64,000 bases of DNA, taken from the NCBI GenBank assembly GCA_039177555.1, contig JBCDFV010000014.1, positions 1-64,000 of the forward strand, written 5' to 3'. Source of the DNA: JANQGH01 sp039177555 (GTDB lineage: Bacteria; Pseudomonadota; Alphaproteobacteria; DSM-16000; Inquilinaceae). A model generated the notes under the pieces. It saw nothing but the letters and a program-made list of their open reading frames with translations. It had not been told where the DNA came from and did no database searches. Made by a program: the position numbers and the translations under genes. Positions 16,686-25,264 of the stretch are shown here, in pieces. How positions within the stretch are numbered: the stretch's first letter is position 1; each line of letters starts with the position of its first letter.

Positions 16686-17624
16686 ATGCCATGCTATGCC
16701 TTGGCCATGACCGACATTCGATCGCCAAGCCTGGCCGACATCGGCAAACTGGTCCTGCTCGGCGCGATCTGGGGGTCGTCCTTTCTGTGGATCGGCATCG
16801 CGGTTGACGATCTTCCGCCGTTTACGTTGGCCGCCGGCAGACTGCTCATCGGCGGGTTTTTCCTGCTATCGGTCGCGATGGCGACGGGACAACGGTTGCC
16901 GCGCGGCTGGCGTGTTTGGCGACTGCTCGTGATCCTGAGCGTGCTGAACGCCGCGCTGCCCTTCGTGCTGATCAATTTCGGCCAGACACGTGTGTCCGCC
17001 GGCAATGCCGCGATACTCATAGGCGCGGGTCCGTTCGTGGCGCTGATGATCTCGCACTACTTCACCGGTGACGATCGGATCACCTTGGCCAAGGCGGCCG
17101 GCATGGCGCTGGGTTTCGCCGGTGTCGTCTGTCTCGTTGGCATCGATGCGCTGGGCGGTCGGGGCAATGCAGTTGTCGGCCAATTGGCCATTGTCGGCGC
17201 GGCGGTGTCGTTCGCCGCATCCGGCCTGATAACACGCTGGCTGGCGCCCCTGCCGGTTTTGGTCAGCGCGGCCTGGGTCCTGACCTTGGGCGCCGGCTAC
17301 ATGGTACCGATCGCGCTGGTGGTCGATCAGCCCTGGTCACAACAGCCTAGCTTGGAGAGCCTTGGCGCACTCTTGATGCTGGCCCTTCTGGCGACCGCGC
17401 TGGCCTACCTGCTACGCTATCAGATCATCCGCGAGGTCGGGGCCGTCTTCATGTCCCAAGTCGCCTATCTGGTGCCGATCTTTGGGGTTCTGTGGGCCTG
17501 GCTGTTCCTTGGCGAACAGCCTGACCCGGCGGCCTATCTGGCCCTTTTCCTGATCCTGGTCGGCATCTATGTCAGTCGCTTGAGGCCAAAGGGCGGCAAA
17601 TCGGCGGTTTCAACTTCGGGCTAA
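16686..17624 (+). CDS. EamA/DMT family transporter
   Basis: About 312 residues with ten hydrophobic segments arranged as two EamA repeats. The first repeat has GAIWGSSFLWIGIAVDDLPPFTLAAGRLLIGG and the second RYQIIREVGAVFMSQVAYLVPIFGVLWAWLFLGE, the usual DMT signatures. It is an inner-membrane metabolite exporter with unknown substrate. The start is either the ATG at 16686 (AGG 8 bases upstream) or the one at 16707. It is divergent from the Atm1-like exporter. Confidence 0.9.
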   Translation: MPCYALAMTDIRSPSLADIGKLVLLGAIWGSSFLWIGIAVDDLPPFTLAAGRLLIGGFFLLSVAMATGQRLPRGWRVWRLLVILSVLNAALPFVLINFGQTRVSAGNAAILIGAGPFVALMISHYFTGDDRITLAKAAGMALGFAGVVCLVGIDALGGRGNAVVGQLAIVGAAVSFAASGLITRWLAPLPVLVSAAWVLTLGAGYMVPIALVVDQPWSQQPSLESLGALLMLALLATALAYLLRYQIIREVGAVFMSQVAYLVPIFGVLWAWLFLGEQPDPAAYLALFLILVGIYVSRLRPKGGKSAVSTSG

Positions 17625-17706
17625 AACGTCCTAGGCTAAGGCACGCAGGTTGCGGCCGTTTCGGAGTCACGGCGCTCGTGACCATTTGAACCGACAGGAG
17701 ATTGAT

Positions 17707-18024
17707 ATGGCGTCTTCGACAGAATCGGCAGAGCCAGCGTCCGACAAGTCCGACAAATCCGATAAGAAGGACGACATGGAAGCCCTGCGGGAGGATCTCG
17801 ACGCCCTTCGCGCGGACCTTTCGAAGCTGAGCAAGCATCTTGGCGGCACCGTGCGCGCAAAGGCGAAGGCGGCGTCGGACCAGGCATGGTCAGCGAAATC
17901 CTCCGCCGAGGAAGCGGCTAAAGAGCAAATCGACCGTATCGAGAAAGAGGTCGAGGCCCATCCTTGGCGGGCGCTGGGTATCGCCGTCGCGGTCGGTTTC
18001 GTCCTGGGCCGTATAGTCAAGTAA
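17707..18024 (+). CDS. DUF883/YqjD-ElaB-like membrane-anchored protein
   Basis: 105 residues: a Ser/Lys/Asp-rich start, a long amphipathic coiled-coil helix (MEALREDLDALRADLSKLSKHLG...), the family motif EKEVEAHPWRALGIAVAVGFVLGRIV and a single C-terminal membrane helix. E. coli YqjD of this family anchors ribosomes to the membrane in stationary phase; a similar role here is inference. CAGGAG 6 bases before the ATG sets the start. The next gene is a DUF1469/YqjE-like membrane protein, the same pairing as yqjD-yqjE. Confidence 0.88.
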   Translation: MASSTESAEPASDKSDKSDKKDDMEALREDLDALRADLSKLSKHLGGTVRAKAKAASDQAWSAKSSAEEAAKEQIDRIEKEVEAHPWRALGIAVAVGFVLGRIVK

Positions 18025-18047
18025 CCCGACCAGGCCCTATCGCCCCC

Positions 18048-18530
18048 ATGCCTATCAGGCTGCCCAAACTTCGGCGCCAGGCCGAGCTGGAGACGCTTGC
18101 CCTGCGCCTGCGCGCGGAGCAGATGGCCAAGCGCGCGATCTTCTTCGCCGTTGCGTTGCTGCTGGCCGTGCTGGCACTGATGGCCGCGATCACCGGGCTG
18201 ATCGTCTGGCTGAGCCATGGGGTCGGCGTGGTCGCCGCCTGCTTCATTGGCGCTGGTGCCTTGGTGGTGATCTGCGGACTGATCGTCGTAATCTCCGGCC
18301 CGGCAAGCGGCCAGCGCACGGCCGAGGTGGCCGAGCAGATGGCGCGCAGCGGCCGCCAAAGCCGCATCCGCGAGATGCGCCATTTGAGCCAACTGGCCAC
18401 CACCATGGTCGCCGGCCGCGGCCGGGGGAAATGGGGCATCTTGATCGCCCTTGGCCTCGGCTTCTTCATCGGCCTGGTGCAACGGGAAAGTGAAGATCAA
18501 GACCAAGAAGAAGAGATTGACGATCAATAA
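18048..18530 (+). CDS. DUF1469/YqjE-like (phage holin superfamily) membrane protein
   Basis: 160 residues. A charged helical N-terminus (QAELETLALRLRAEQMAKRAIFFAV) leads into two membrane helices (FFAVALLLAVLALMAAITGLIVW and GVVAACFIGAGALVVICGLIVVI). A long cytoplasmic helix follows, with a third hydrophobic segment near the C-terminus (WGILIALGLGFFIGLV) and an acidic tail. It follows the DUF883 gene by 23 bases, the yqjD-yqjE arrangement. The start at 18048 has no clear ribosome site; translational coupling to the upstream gene is likely. Function is unknown in the family. Confidence 0.8.
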   Translation: MPIRLPKLRRQAELETLALRLRAEQMAKRAIFFAVALLLAVLALMAAITGLIVWLSHGVGVVAACFIGAGALVVICGLIVVISGPASGQRTAEVAEQMARSGRQSRIREMRHLSQLATTMVAGRGRGKWGILIALGLGFFIGLVQRESEDQDQEEEIDDQ

Positions 18531-18635
18531 ACGCTGAGGCACTAACCAACGCCCATCGGCAGCTACAGTTTGTAGCCCACCCATCATAGCGTCCCCCACT
18601 ACACGCCAAAATAACCCAACCGAACGAGGAAGCAG

Positions 18636-19661
18636 ATGACCAAAGTGACCCACGTCCTGGGATTAGCGATACTCAGCGGCGGCCTTCTGGCCGGCACCGC
18701 TGTACTTCCGGCATCCGCCCAGGATTGTCCCACCACGAATGACGGCGTCTGCAACGAGCCCGATGTCGGTGACGCCACTTGTAAGGCCGGATCCGACACG
18801 GCCGACTGCAGCGCTGCCGCAGCGCCCCCCGCCAGTGGTGGTGGTGACGACGCAATGGCCGAGCAGTTTGCAAATGCCGGCTCGCTGTACGAGGCGTTTG
18901 AACTGGCCTTGCCGTCCGCCCCGCCCGGCGCGATCTCATACAGTTCGGCCGCACCGATCGGCGAAAACGGTATCGAGTTCGTTGACCTGTTTTTCGCCGA
19001 CGGCCCTGACGAAATCGCCATCGACCGCCTGACGGTGAACAATGTCGACTGGCGCGCCATGCTGGCGGAAAACACACCGACCTTTATGGATGTCGTGGTC
19101 GAGGGGCTTAGCATTCCGGTCGATGCCATGGACCTTGACCCGATGGCCGCGTCCATGCTGGGCGATGTCATTTCGACCGACCTCAGCCTGTCCTACACGA
19201 TCGACGGCACCGACCTGAACATCGACCAGCTTTCGCTCGATATGCAGGATCTGGGTGCGGTCGGGCTGACGCTGGCCGCTCAAGGCGTCAATCCGGACGC
19301 CGGCGATCCGGGTGGCATGATGCTGGGGTCGACGATTTCCAACGGCGAACTGACCTTCCAGGACAACGGTCTGGTGGCCTTGATCCTGGATCAAGCCAGC
19401 CAGATGACCGGCATGGGACCGGAAGAAACGGCGATGATGGCCGTGGCCCAGCTTCAGATGATGGGCGGTCAGGCGACCAGCCCGGGCGCGCAATCGGCCA
19501 TGCAGGCGCTGACCGCGTTCTTGCAGGCGGCCCCCAACCCGGACGGCATGCTGACCATCTCGATGAACCCTTCGACGCCGTTCAGCCCGCTGATGCTGAT
19601 GAGCGTCACCGACCCGGATGCGGCGGTGCAGTTGTTGGGCCTGTCGGCGAGCTATCAGTAA
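18636..19661 (+). CDS. Secreted protein of unknown function
   Basis: 341 residues. A clear Sec signal peptide (MTKVTHVLGLAILSGGLLAG..., cleavage near ASAQ at about 29) is followed by a short Cys-containing segment (DCPTTNDGVCNEP...DATCKAGSDTADC, four Cys in about 32 residues). A beta-rich, acidic, Met-rich body with few positive charges completes it. GAGGAA precedes the ATG at 18636. The N-terminal Cys module could form two disulfides in the periplasm, or resemble a small EGF-like or cell-surface module. I do not recognise the rest; features such as SLSYTIDGTDLNIDQLSLDM suggest a stacked-strand fold. A strong terminator follows. Confidence 0.7.
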   Translation: MTKVTHVLGLAILSGGLLAGTAVLPASAQDCPTTNDGVCNEPDVGDATCKAGSDTADCSAAAAPPASGGGDDAMAEQFANAGSLYEAFELALPSAPPGAISYSSAAPIGENGIEFVDLFFADGPDEIAIDRLTVNNVDWRAMLAENTPTFMDVVVEGLSIPVDAMDLDPMAASMLGDVISTDLSLSYTIDGTDLNIDQLSLDMQDLGAVGLTLAAQGVNPDAGDPGGMMLGSTISNGELTFQDNGLVALILDQASQMTGMGPEETAMMAVAQLQMMGGQATSPGAQSAMQALTAFLQAAPNPDGMLTISMNPSTPFSPLMLMSVTDPDAAVQLLGLSASYQ

Positions 19662-19689
19662 CTCGCCATCGCGACCTTAGTCGTCAAAG

Positions 19690-19724
19690 AGCGCCGAGGT
19701 TCCCGAAACCTCGGCGCTTTTTTT
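19690..19724. terminator. Strong, probably bidirectional intrinsic terminator
   Basis: AGCGCCGAGGTT, 5-base loop, AACCTCGGCGCT, then a run of seven T on the plus strand (19718-19724). It lies between the secreted-protein gene (plus) and the methylmalonyl-CoA mutase gene (minus), which converge here. On the minus strand the stem is followed by CTCTTT, a weaker tail, so it may serve both genes. Confidence 0.9.
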
Positions 19725-19728
19725 GCGC

Positions 19729-21882
19729 CTACTCAGCCGCCTGAGCCCGGTGACCGCTGATCAGGCTTAGGATCTCGGCGGCCGCCGCCGGGATGTTCGT
19801 GCCGGGGCCATAGATGGCGCTGACACCGGCGTTCCTCAGGAAATCGTAGTCCTGCGGGGGAATGACGCCGCCGCACACGACCAGGATGTCATCCGCGCCC
19901 TGGTCTTTCAGGGCGGCGATCAGGGCCGGTACCAGGGTCTTGTGGCCGGCGGCCTGAGACGAAACGCCGACGATATGGACATCGTTCTCGATCGCCTGGC
20001 GGGCCGCTTCCTCCGGCGTCTGGAACAGCGGGCCGACATCGACGTCGAAGCCGATATCGGCAAAGGCGGTGGCGATAACCTTTGCCCCCCGATCGTGGCC
20101 ATCCTGGCCCATCTTGACGACGAGCAGGCGCGGCCGCCGCCCCTCTTCCTCGGCGAACGCCTCAACCTCGGCCAAGATGCGGCGGAAGCCTTCATCGCCC
20201 TCATAGGCCTTCGCGTAAACACCGGAGACGGATTTGATCTCCGCCCGATGTCGGCCATAGACTTTTTCCATTGCGTCGGAAATCTCCCCCACGGTGGCGC
20301 GCTGGCGCGCCGCCTCGATCGACAGCGCCAGCAGATTGCCGTCGCCTGACCGGGCAGCGTCGGTCAGCGCGGCGAGAGCCTTCTCGACCGCTTGCGGATC
20401 ACGGTTCGCCTTGATCTTTTCCAAGCGCTGGATCTGGTTGCGCCGAACCTCGGTGTTGTCGATATCCAGCACCTCGACCGTATCCGGTGTTTCCGGCCGG
20501 TACTTGTTCACGCCGACGATGGTTTCCTCGCCGCGATCGATGCGCGCCTGCTTGCGGGTCGCCGCCGCCTCGATTCGCAGCTTTGGCATACCGGAGGCAA
20601 CCGCCTTGGTCATGCCGCCCAGCGCCTCGACCTCGTCGATCAACGCCCGGGCCGCGTCGGCCAACTCCTGCGTCAAGGCCTCGAGATAGTAGCTGCCACC
20701 AAGCGGGTCGACGACGTTGGTGATGCCCGTCTCCTCGGCCAGGATGAGCTGCGTGTTGCGGGCGATCCGGGCGGAAAACGGCGTCGGCAGGCCCAGCGCC
20801 TCGTCAAACGCGTTGGTGTGCAGGCTTTGCGTGCCGCCCAGCACGGCGGCCAACGCCTCGATGGTGGTGCGCACGACATTGTTGTAGGGGTCGTGCTCCG
20901 TCAGGCTGACACCGGAGGTCTGGCAATGGGTGCGCAGCATCAGCGAGCGGCTGTCGGATGGGCTGAAGTGTTGGGCCATGAGTTCCGCCCACAGCAGCCT
21001 GGCGGCGCGCAGCTTGGCGACCTCCATGAAGAAGTTCATGCCGATGCCGAAGAAGAAGCTGAGGCGCGGCGCGAACCTGTCGACCTCGACGCCTTGAGAG
21101 GCCGCCGCGCGAACATATTCCAGCCCGTCGGCGAGCGTGAAGGCCAGCTCCTGCGCTGCCGTCGCGCCAGCCTCGTGCATGTGATAGCCGCTGATCGAGA
21201 TCGAGTTGAACCGCGGCATGTGTTCTGCGGTGTAGGTGATGATGTCCGCGACGATGCGCATCGACGGTTCGGGTGGGTAGATGTAGGTGTTGCGGACCAT
21301 GAACTCCTTCAGAATGTCGTTCTGAATGGTCCCGGAGAGCTGGTCCTGCCGCACCCCCTGCTCTTCACCAGCCACGATGTAGCCCGCAAGCACCGGCAAG
21401 ACGGCGCCGTTCATGGTCATCGACACGCTCATCTTGTCGAGCGGGATGCCGTCGAACAGGATTTTCATGTCCTCGACGGAATCGATCGCGACCCCGGCCT
21501 TGCCGACATCGCCGACGACGCGCGGATGGTCGCTGTCGTAACCGCGATGGGTGGCCAGATCGAACGCCACCGACAGGCCCATCTGACCGGCGGCGAGATT
21601 GGAGCGGTAGAATTCGTTGGAGGCCTCCGCCGTCGAGAAGCCGGCATATTGGCGGACCGTCCAGGGACGGTTGGCGTACATCGTCGCCCGCACGCCGCGC
21701 GTGAAGGGCGCGAAACCGGGCAATCCGGCCGCCGCGTCATCGCAGTCGGCGCCGGTGTAGAGCGGCTTGACGGCAATGCCCTCGGGCGTCTGCCAGGCCA
21801 AATCGTCGAGCGCGCGGCCCTTCAACTCGCCGGACGCCAAACGCCGCCAATCGTCAAGCGTCGGCCGCTTCGAACCCGCCAT
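19729..21882 (-). CDS. scpA: Methylmalonyl-CoA mutase, adenosylcobalamin-dependent
   Basis: 717 residues. It interconverts (R)-methylmalonyl-CoA and succinyl-CoA in propionate/odd-chain catabolism. The N-terminal TIM-barrel part contains the signature RPWTVRQYAGFSTAEASNEFYR, SVAFDLATHRGYDSDHPRVVGDVGKAGVAID and TMNGAVLPVLA. The C-terminal B12 domain carries DGHDRG (the D-x-H-x-x-G cobalt-ligand motif, about residue 594), SSQAAGHKTLVP and GGVIPPQDYDFL. The catalytic and B12 domains are in one chain, as in the homodimeric or alpha subunit type; no small beta subunit is adjacent. The MeaB chaperone and the cobalamin adenosyltransferase are also in the window. Confidence 0.97.
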   Translation of the reverse strand: MAGSKRPTLDDWRRLASGELKGRALDDLAWQTPEGIAVKPLYTGADCDDAAAGLPGFAPFTRGVRATMYANRPWTVRQYAGFSTAEASNEFYRSNLAAGQMGLSVAFDLATHRGYDSDHPRVVGDVGKAGVAIDSVEDMKILFDGIPLDKMSVSMTMNGAVLPVLAGYIVAGEEQGVRQDQLSGTIQNDILKEFMVRNTYIYPPEPSMRIVADIITYTAEHMPRFNSISISGYHMHEAGATAAQELAFTLADGLEYVRAAASQGVEVDRFAPRLSFFFGIGMNFFMEVAKLRAARLLWAELMAQHFSPSDSRSLMLRTHCQTSGVSLTEHDPYNNVVRTTIEALAAVLGGTQSLHTNAFDEALGLPTPFSARIARNTQLILAEETGITNVVDPLGGSYYLEALTQELADAARALIDEVEALGGMTKAVASGMPKLRIEAAATRKQARIDRGEETIVGVNKYRPETPDTVEVLDIDNTEVRRNQIQRLEKIKANRDPQAVEKALAALTDAARSGDGNLLALSIEAARQRATVGEISDAMEKVYGRHRAEIKSVSGVYAKAYEGDEGFRRILAEVEAFAEEEGRRPRLLVVKMGQDGHDRGAKVIATAFADIGFDVDVGPLFQTPEEAARQAIENDVHIVGVSSQAAGHKTLVPALIAALKDQGADDILVVCGGVIPPQDYDFLRNAGVSAIYGPGTNIPAAAAEILSLISGHRAQAAE

Positions 21883-21985
21883 GGTGCGCGCACCCCTCGA
21901 TCATGATCCATCGCCCCAACAGATGGGGACGCCTTGGATGCAGCGCACTATAGTCGTTTGAGGGCGATACCGTCCATTCCGGGCG

Positions 21986-22858
21986 CTACCAGACCAGCGA
22001 ACCTATCGCATAGGTCGGGCGCGCGCCTTCCCGGCTGCCGGCTTCCGCAATGGCCAGGCCATCCGGCTTGCCGTCCGTCAACAGCTCGTCGGCGTGAATG
22101 CCGTGGGTCACGAACAGGCTGTCAAAACCCATGGCGGCGGCCCCCCGAATGTCGGTCCGGAAGCTGTCGCCGATCGCTAGAATCCGGGTCGGGTCCGGAT
22201 GTCCCAGCAGATCGAGGCAGCGGTCATAGACGCCACGGGTCGGCTTGCCGTGGTAGATGACCTCGCCGCCGACCTCTTCGTACCGGGCCGCGATCGCACC
22301 GGCGCAGAGCCCCAGACGCCCGCCGCGCATGACCACGAGATCGGGATTGGCGCATACCATGGGCAGCGATCGGTCCGCCGCCTCGGTCAACAGTTCCTCC
22401 AAATGCGCAACGGTTTCGTCCGGCGATCGGATGCCGCTGTTCAAAACGAAATCGGCGGTGGCCATAGTCGCCACCTTCTCGTAGGCCAAACCGTCGACCA
22501 CGTCGCCGTCGCCAGGTCCGCCGAGATGGACGAAACGATCGCCCAGCGCTTTGTGGTCCTCGGTCGACCGGTCGGCCAACGCCGCATAGGTCATCTCGCC
22601 GGACGACATCAGATGATCGTAGGCATCGTCGTGCAGCCCCATGCCGCGCAAACGCGATCGAACCGCCGGCAAGCGGCGCGGCACGTTGGAGAGCAGGCAG
22701 GTCTTGCGGCCGTCGACCCGCAGTCTGGCCAGCGCCTCGACAACGCCAGGATAGAGCCGATCGCCGTCATGGATGACGCCCCAGAGATCGACGATGAAGG
22801 CGTCGTAATCTTGGGCGACCTCGCGGACGCCGGCCAGTACGGAAACCGGATCGGTCAT
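21986..22858 (-). CDS. HAD superfamily class IIA phosphatase (TIGR01459-like)
   Basis: 290 residues. HAD motif I is FIVDLWGVIHDG (Asp nucleophile near residue 22), motif II is CLLSNVPR, and motif IV is ILAIGDSFRTDIRGAAAMGFDSLFVTHGIH. It belongs to the NagD/pyridoxal-phosphatase-like class IIA group with a large cap; the TIGR01459 subgroup is typical of alphaproteobacteria. It likely dephosphorylates a sugar or nucleotide monophosphate. The start at 22858 is chosen because translation further upstream runs into pyrD. It lies 73 bases after pyrD on the same strand, so it may be the last gene of the DUF952-pyrD unit. Confidence 0.85.
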   Translation of the reverse strand: MTDPVSVLAGVREVAQDYDAFIVDLWGVIHDGDRLYPGVVEALARLRVDGRKTCLLSNVPRRLPAVRSRLRGMGLHDDAYDHLMSSGEMTYAALADRSTEDHKALGDRFVHLGGPGDGDVVDGLAYEKVATMATADFVLNSGIRSPDETVAHLEELLTEAADRSLPMVCANPDLVVMRGGRLGLCAGAIAARYEEVGGEVIYHGKPTRGVYDRCLDLLGHPDPTRILAIGDSFRTDIRGAAAMGFDSLFVTHGIHADELLTDGKPDGLAIAEAGSREGARPTYAIGSLVW

Positions 22859-22931
22859 GGTTGTGCTGTTCGATGAGCATGTGGGGGAGCCCATAGGTGG
22901 CGCGTTCAGCGCGATGCGGCAAGCGTGTTTC

Positions 22932-23981
22932 TCAAAAACCGCTGCCGACAGCATCGGCGAGGCAGTCGAATCCGTCGCGCCTGATGCGTTCGGCCAGATC
23001 GCGTTTGATTTCGGTGACGAGCCGCGGGCCGCGATAGGCCAAGGCCGTGTATAGTTGAACCAACGACGCGCCGGCCTTGACCTTGGCGTAGGCATCCGCG
23101 CCGGACGCGACCCCGCCGACACCCACCAAGGGCAGGCGCTTTGCCACGTGCCGTGCCACATCCGCCAGCAGGCGCGTCGACGCCGCCATCAAGGGCGGTC
23201 CGCTCAGCCCGCCGGCCTCGCCGGCCAGATGGCCCGGCAGGTCGTCCGGTCTGGCCACGGTCGTATTGGCGACGATCAGACCGTCCGCCCCCGAACCGAG
23301 GGCGGCGCCGACGATGTCCGCGACATCCTCGTCGGTCAGATCCGGCGCGATCTTCAGCAGAATCGGCGTCTCGGCCGACGCCTCGTCCCGTGCGGCCTGG
23401 GCGGCGGCAAGGATGGCAGCCAGCGGCGCTGCGCCCTGCAAGTCGCGCAGGCCCGGCGTGTTGGGTGACGAGACGTTGATGACGAGATAGTCGGCGAGCG
23501 GGGCCAGGCGCCGCACTCCGTCGGCGTAGTCCTGCTCGGCGGACTGGCTGTCCTTGTTCTTGCCGATGTTGGCGCCGACGATGCCGTTGGCGCGCCTGCT
23601 GACCAGCCGGCGCTCGACGGCGTCAAGGCCATGGCCACTGAAGCCGATGCGGTTGATCAGCGCCTCGCGGTGATGCCAGCGCATGAGCCTTGGCTTGGGA
23701 TTGCCCGCCTGCGGCTGGGGCGTAACCGACCCCACCTCGACGAAACCGAAACCCAGCCGCAACATGGGACCGAACACTTCGGCGTTCTTGTCAAAGCCGG
23801 CCGCCAGGCCAATCGGATTGGCAAAGTGCCGTCCCCATAGGTCGATTGCCAGGATGGGATCGTCAGTGGCGCCAACGCGCGGCCCCAACCCCATCTTGAG
23901 GGCCCGCAACGTCACATCATGCGCGGTTTCCGGATCGAGCCTGTGAAGCAGCGGGCGGACGATGGGAAACAGATCGACCAT
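22932..23981 (-). CDS. pyrD: Dihydroorotate dehydrogenase (quinone), class 2
   Basis: 349 residues. It oxidises dihydroorotate to orotate, passing electrons to quinone at the inner membrane. The N-terminal helical extension (PIVRPLLHRLDPETAHDVTLRAL) is that of class 2 enzymes. The FMN/substrate motifs are NPIGLAAGFDKNAEV, EVGSVTPQPQAGNPKPR, the catalytic Ser region VINVSSPNTPGLR and LVGVGGVASGADAYAKVKAGASLVQLYT. The start at 23981 matches the family N-terminus. The DUF952 gene ends 7 bases upstream, so the two are co-transcribed. Confidence 0.97.
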   Translation of the reverse strand: MVDLFPIVRPLLHRLDPETAHDVTLRALKMGLGPRVGATDDPILAIDLWGRHFANPIGLAAGFDKNAEVFGPMLRLGFGFVEVGSVTPQPQAGNPKPRLMRWHHREALINRIGFSGHGLDAVERRLVSRRANGIVGANIGKNKDSQSAEQDYADGVRRLAPLADYLVINVSSPNTPGLRDLQGAAPLAAILAAAQAARDEASAETPILLKIAPDLTDEDVADIVGAALGSGADGLIVANTTVARPDDLPGHLAGEAGGLSGPPLMAASTRLLADVARHVAKRLPLVGVGGVASGADAYAKVKAGASLVQLYTALAYRGPRLVTEIKRDLAERIRRDGFDCLADAVGSGF

Positions 23982-23988
23982 TGCGCCC

Positions 23989-24327
23989 CTACAGCGGAAA
24001 GCGGTGCGTGCCGTCCACGCCCAGCGGCAGCGGACGCACCCACATGACGGCACTAAGGGGCAGCGGCCCGTAAAGATGGGGAAACAGGTCCCCGCCGCGC
24101 GACGGCTCCCAAGCGAGTGCGGGACCCAGGCGATCGGGATCGACTGCCACCAGCACCAAATCAGCCTGATCGGCGAAGTAGCGCGCGGCGGTTTCCGGCG
24201 CCTGTTCAGGCGTCGAAAAGTGGATAAAGCCATCCTCGGCGTCGACGGCGGAGCCGTCATAACGCCCCCGCGATTCGGCCTCGGCCCATTCGCCCGCTGT
24301 GCAGATCTTGAGAATCACCGTCGCCAT
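23989..24327 (-). CDS. DUF952 domain protein
   Basis: 112 residues, the usual size of this small family. MATVILKICTAGEWAEAE begins the domain, then the conserved DGFIHFSTPEQAPETAARYF and LVAVDPDRLGPALAWEPSRGGDLFPHLYGPLPLSAV. The structure and active site are related to glutathionylspermidine/ADP-ribosyl-type folds in some annotations, but no activity is established. The start at 24327 matches the domain start; the frame is open to 24423. It forms an operon with pyrD (7-base gap), an arrangement I recall from other alphaproteobacteria. Confidence 0.88.
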   Translation of the reverse strand: MATVILKICTAGEWAEAESRGRYDGSAVDAEDGFIHFSTPEQAPETAARYFADQADLVLVAVDPDRLGPALAWEPSRGGDLFPHLYGPLPLSAVMWVRPLPLGVDGTHRFPL

Positions 24328-24469
24328 TGCGTAGCCCATAACCGTCGCACCGGCCTTGCGCAAGCGCGCCATGCAACTCTCTGTAGGCGCCGATGGGCGC
24401 GCTATGTCGATATCCGCGTGCATTTCACGGCTGGCCGGCCATGACCGGTCAAAACATCGATTTTTTATG

Positions 24470-24499
24470 GAGACAATGGGCCGGACCTGCGAGACAATG
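24470..24499 (+). promoter_or_regulatory. Two GAGACAATG direct repeats, 21 bp apart, before the S24 regulator gene
   Basis: GAGACAATG occurs at 24470-24478 and again at 24491-24499, exactly 21 bases apart, i.e. two helical turns, ending 5 bases before the ATG. Equal spacing on one DNA face suggests a binding site for a dimeric regulator, most simply auto-control by the adjacent S24 repressor-like protein (inference). Confidence 0.45.
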
Positions 24500-24504
24500 T
24501 TCCC

Positions 24505-25134
24505 ATGCTACGGCATACAGACATTTGGCAGGCGATTGACAGGCTGGCCGCGCGCAACGGGTTGTCGGCGTCTGGACTGGCCAAGCGCGCCGGTCTCGAT
24601 CCGACGACGTTCAACCCCTCCAAACGCACGTCCGCCCAGGGCAAGCTGCGCTGGCCGTCAACCGAAAGCGTATCGAAAATCCTGGACGCGACGGAGACTG
24701 AGCTTGCCGATTTCGTACAACTGATCGGCACCGGATCGGAGACGCTGCGGCGTCGGATTCCGGTCCTAGGCTATGCCCAGGCCGGTGCCGAGGGCTTTTT
24801 CGACGATGCCGGCTACCCCGCGGGCACGGGCTGGGACGAGGTGGTCTTTCCCGATGTCGGCGACCCGCATGCCTATGCGCTGGAGATCAGCGGCGACAGC
24901 ATGGTCCCGGTCTATCGGGACGGCGACATCATCATCGTCGCGCCCGGCACCAACATCCGGCGCGGCGACCGGGTCGTCGTCCGCACCGCCGGCGGCGAGG
25001 TCATGGCGAAGGAGCTATCACGCCAAACGGCGACAAAGCTGACCCTGCGCTCGTTCAATCAGGATCACGCGGATAGAGTGCTGGACCGTTCTGAGATCGA
25101 CTGGATCGCCAGAATACTCTGGGCCAGTCAGTAG
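24505..25134 (+). CDS. LexA/cI-like transcriptional regulator with S24 peptidase domain
   Basis: 209 residues. The N-terminal helix-turn-helix (about 8-65: AIDRLAARNGLSASGLAKRAGLDPTTFN...) is of the XRE/cI type. The C-terminal S24 domain has the catalytic Ser in EISGDSMVPVYRDGDIIIV (near 131) and the Lys in GGEVMAKELSR (near 167). The linker has a Cys/Ala-Gly-like site around YAQAGAEGF where self-cleavage occurs in family members (Ala-Gly). It could be a damage-responsive repressor or a chromosomal regulator of prophage origin. No phage genes flank it. Two 21-bp-spaced repeats precede the start. Confidence 0.88.
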   Translation: MLRHTDIWQAIDRLAARNGLSASGLAKRAGLDPTTFNPSKRTSAQGKLRWPSTESVSKILDATETELADFVQLIGTGSETLRRRIPVLGYAQAGAEGFFDDAGYPAGTGWDEVVFPDVGDPHAYALEISGDSMVPVYRDGDIIIVAPGTNIRRGDRVVVRTAGGEVMAKELSRQTATKLTLRSFNQDHADRVLDRSEIDWIARILWASQ

Positions 25135-25264
25135 GCGGCACGGCCGCCCACCGTCAAAGCCGCGTTGCTTGGATACAATGCCGTGCTTGGCCAGCCTTAA
25201 AGGGCGGTCTAAGGTGCGCGGCTTTGTCGGTACAAGCGGAACCTAAAGAAGACAGGGGCAAGAG

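Noticed and set aside
20392..21906. A 504-residue open frame on the plus strand
   Set aside because: It is the antisense shadow of methylmalonyl-CoA mutase, whose motifs on the minus strand are unmistakable.
24505..25134. S24 regulator as prophage repressor
   Set aside because: No phage genes lie on either side. Its neighbours are metabolic genes, so a chromosomal regulator is more likely.
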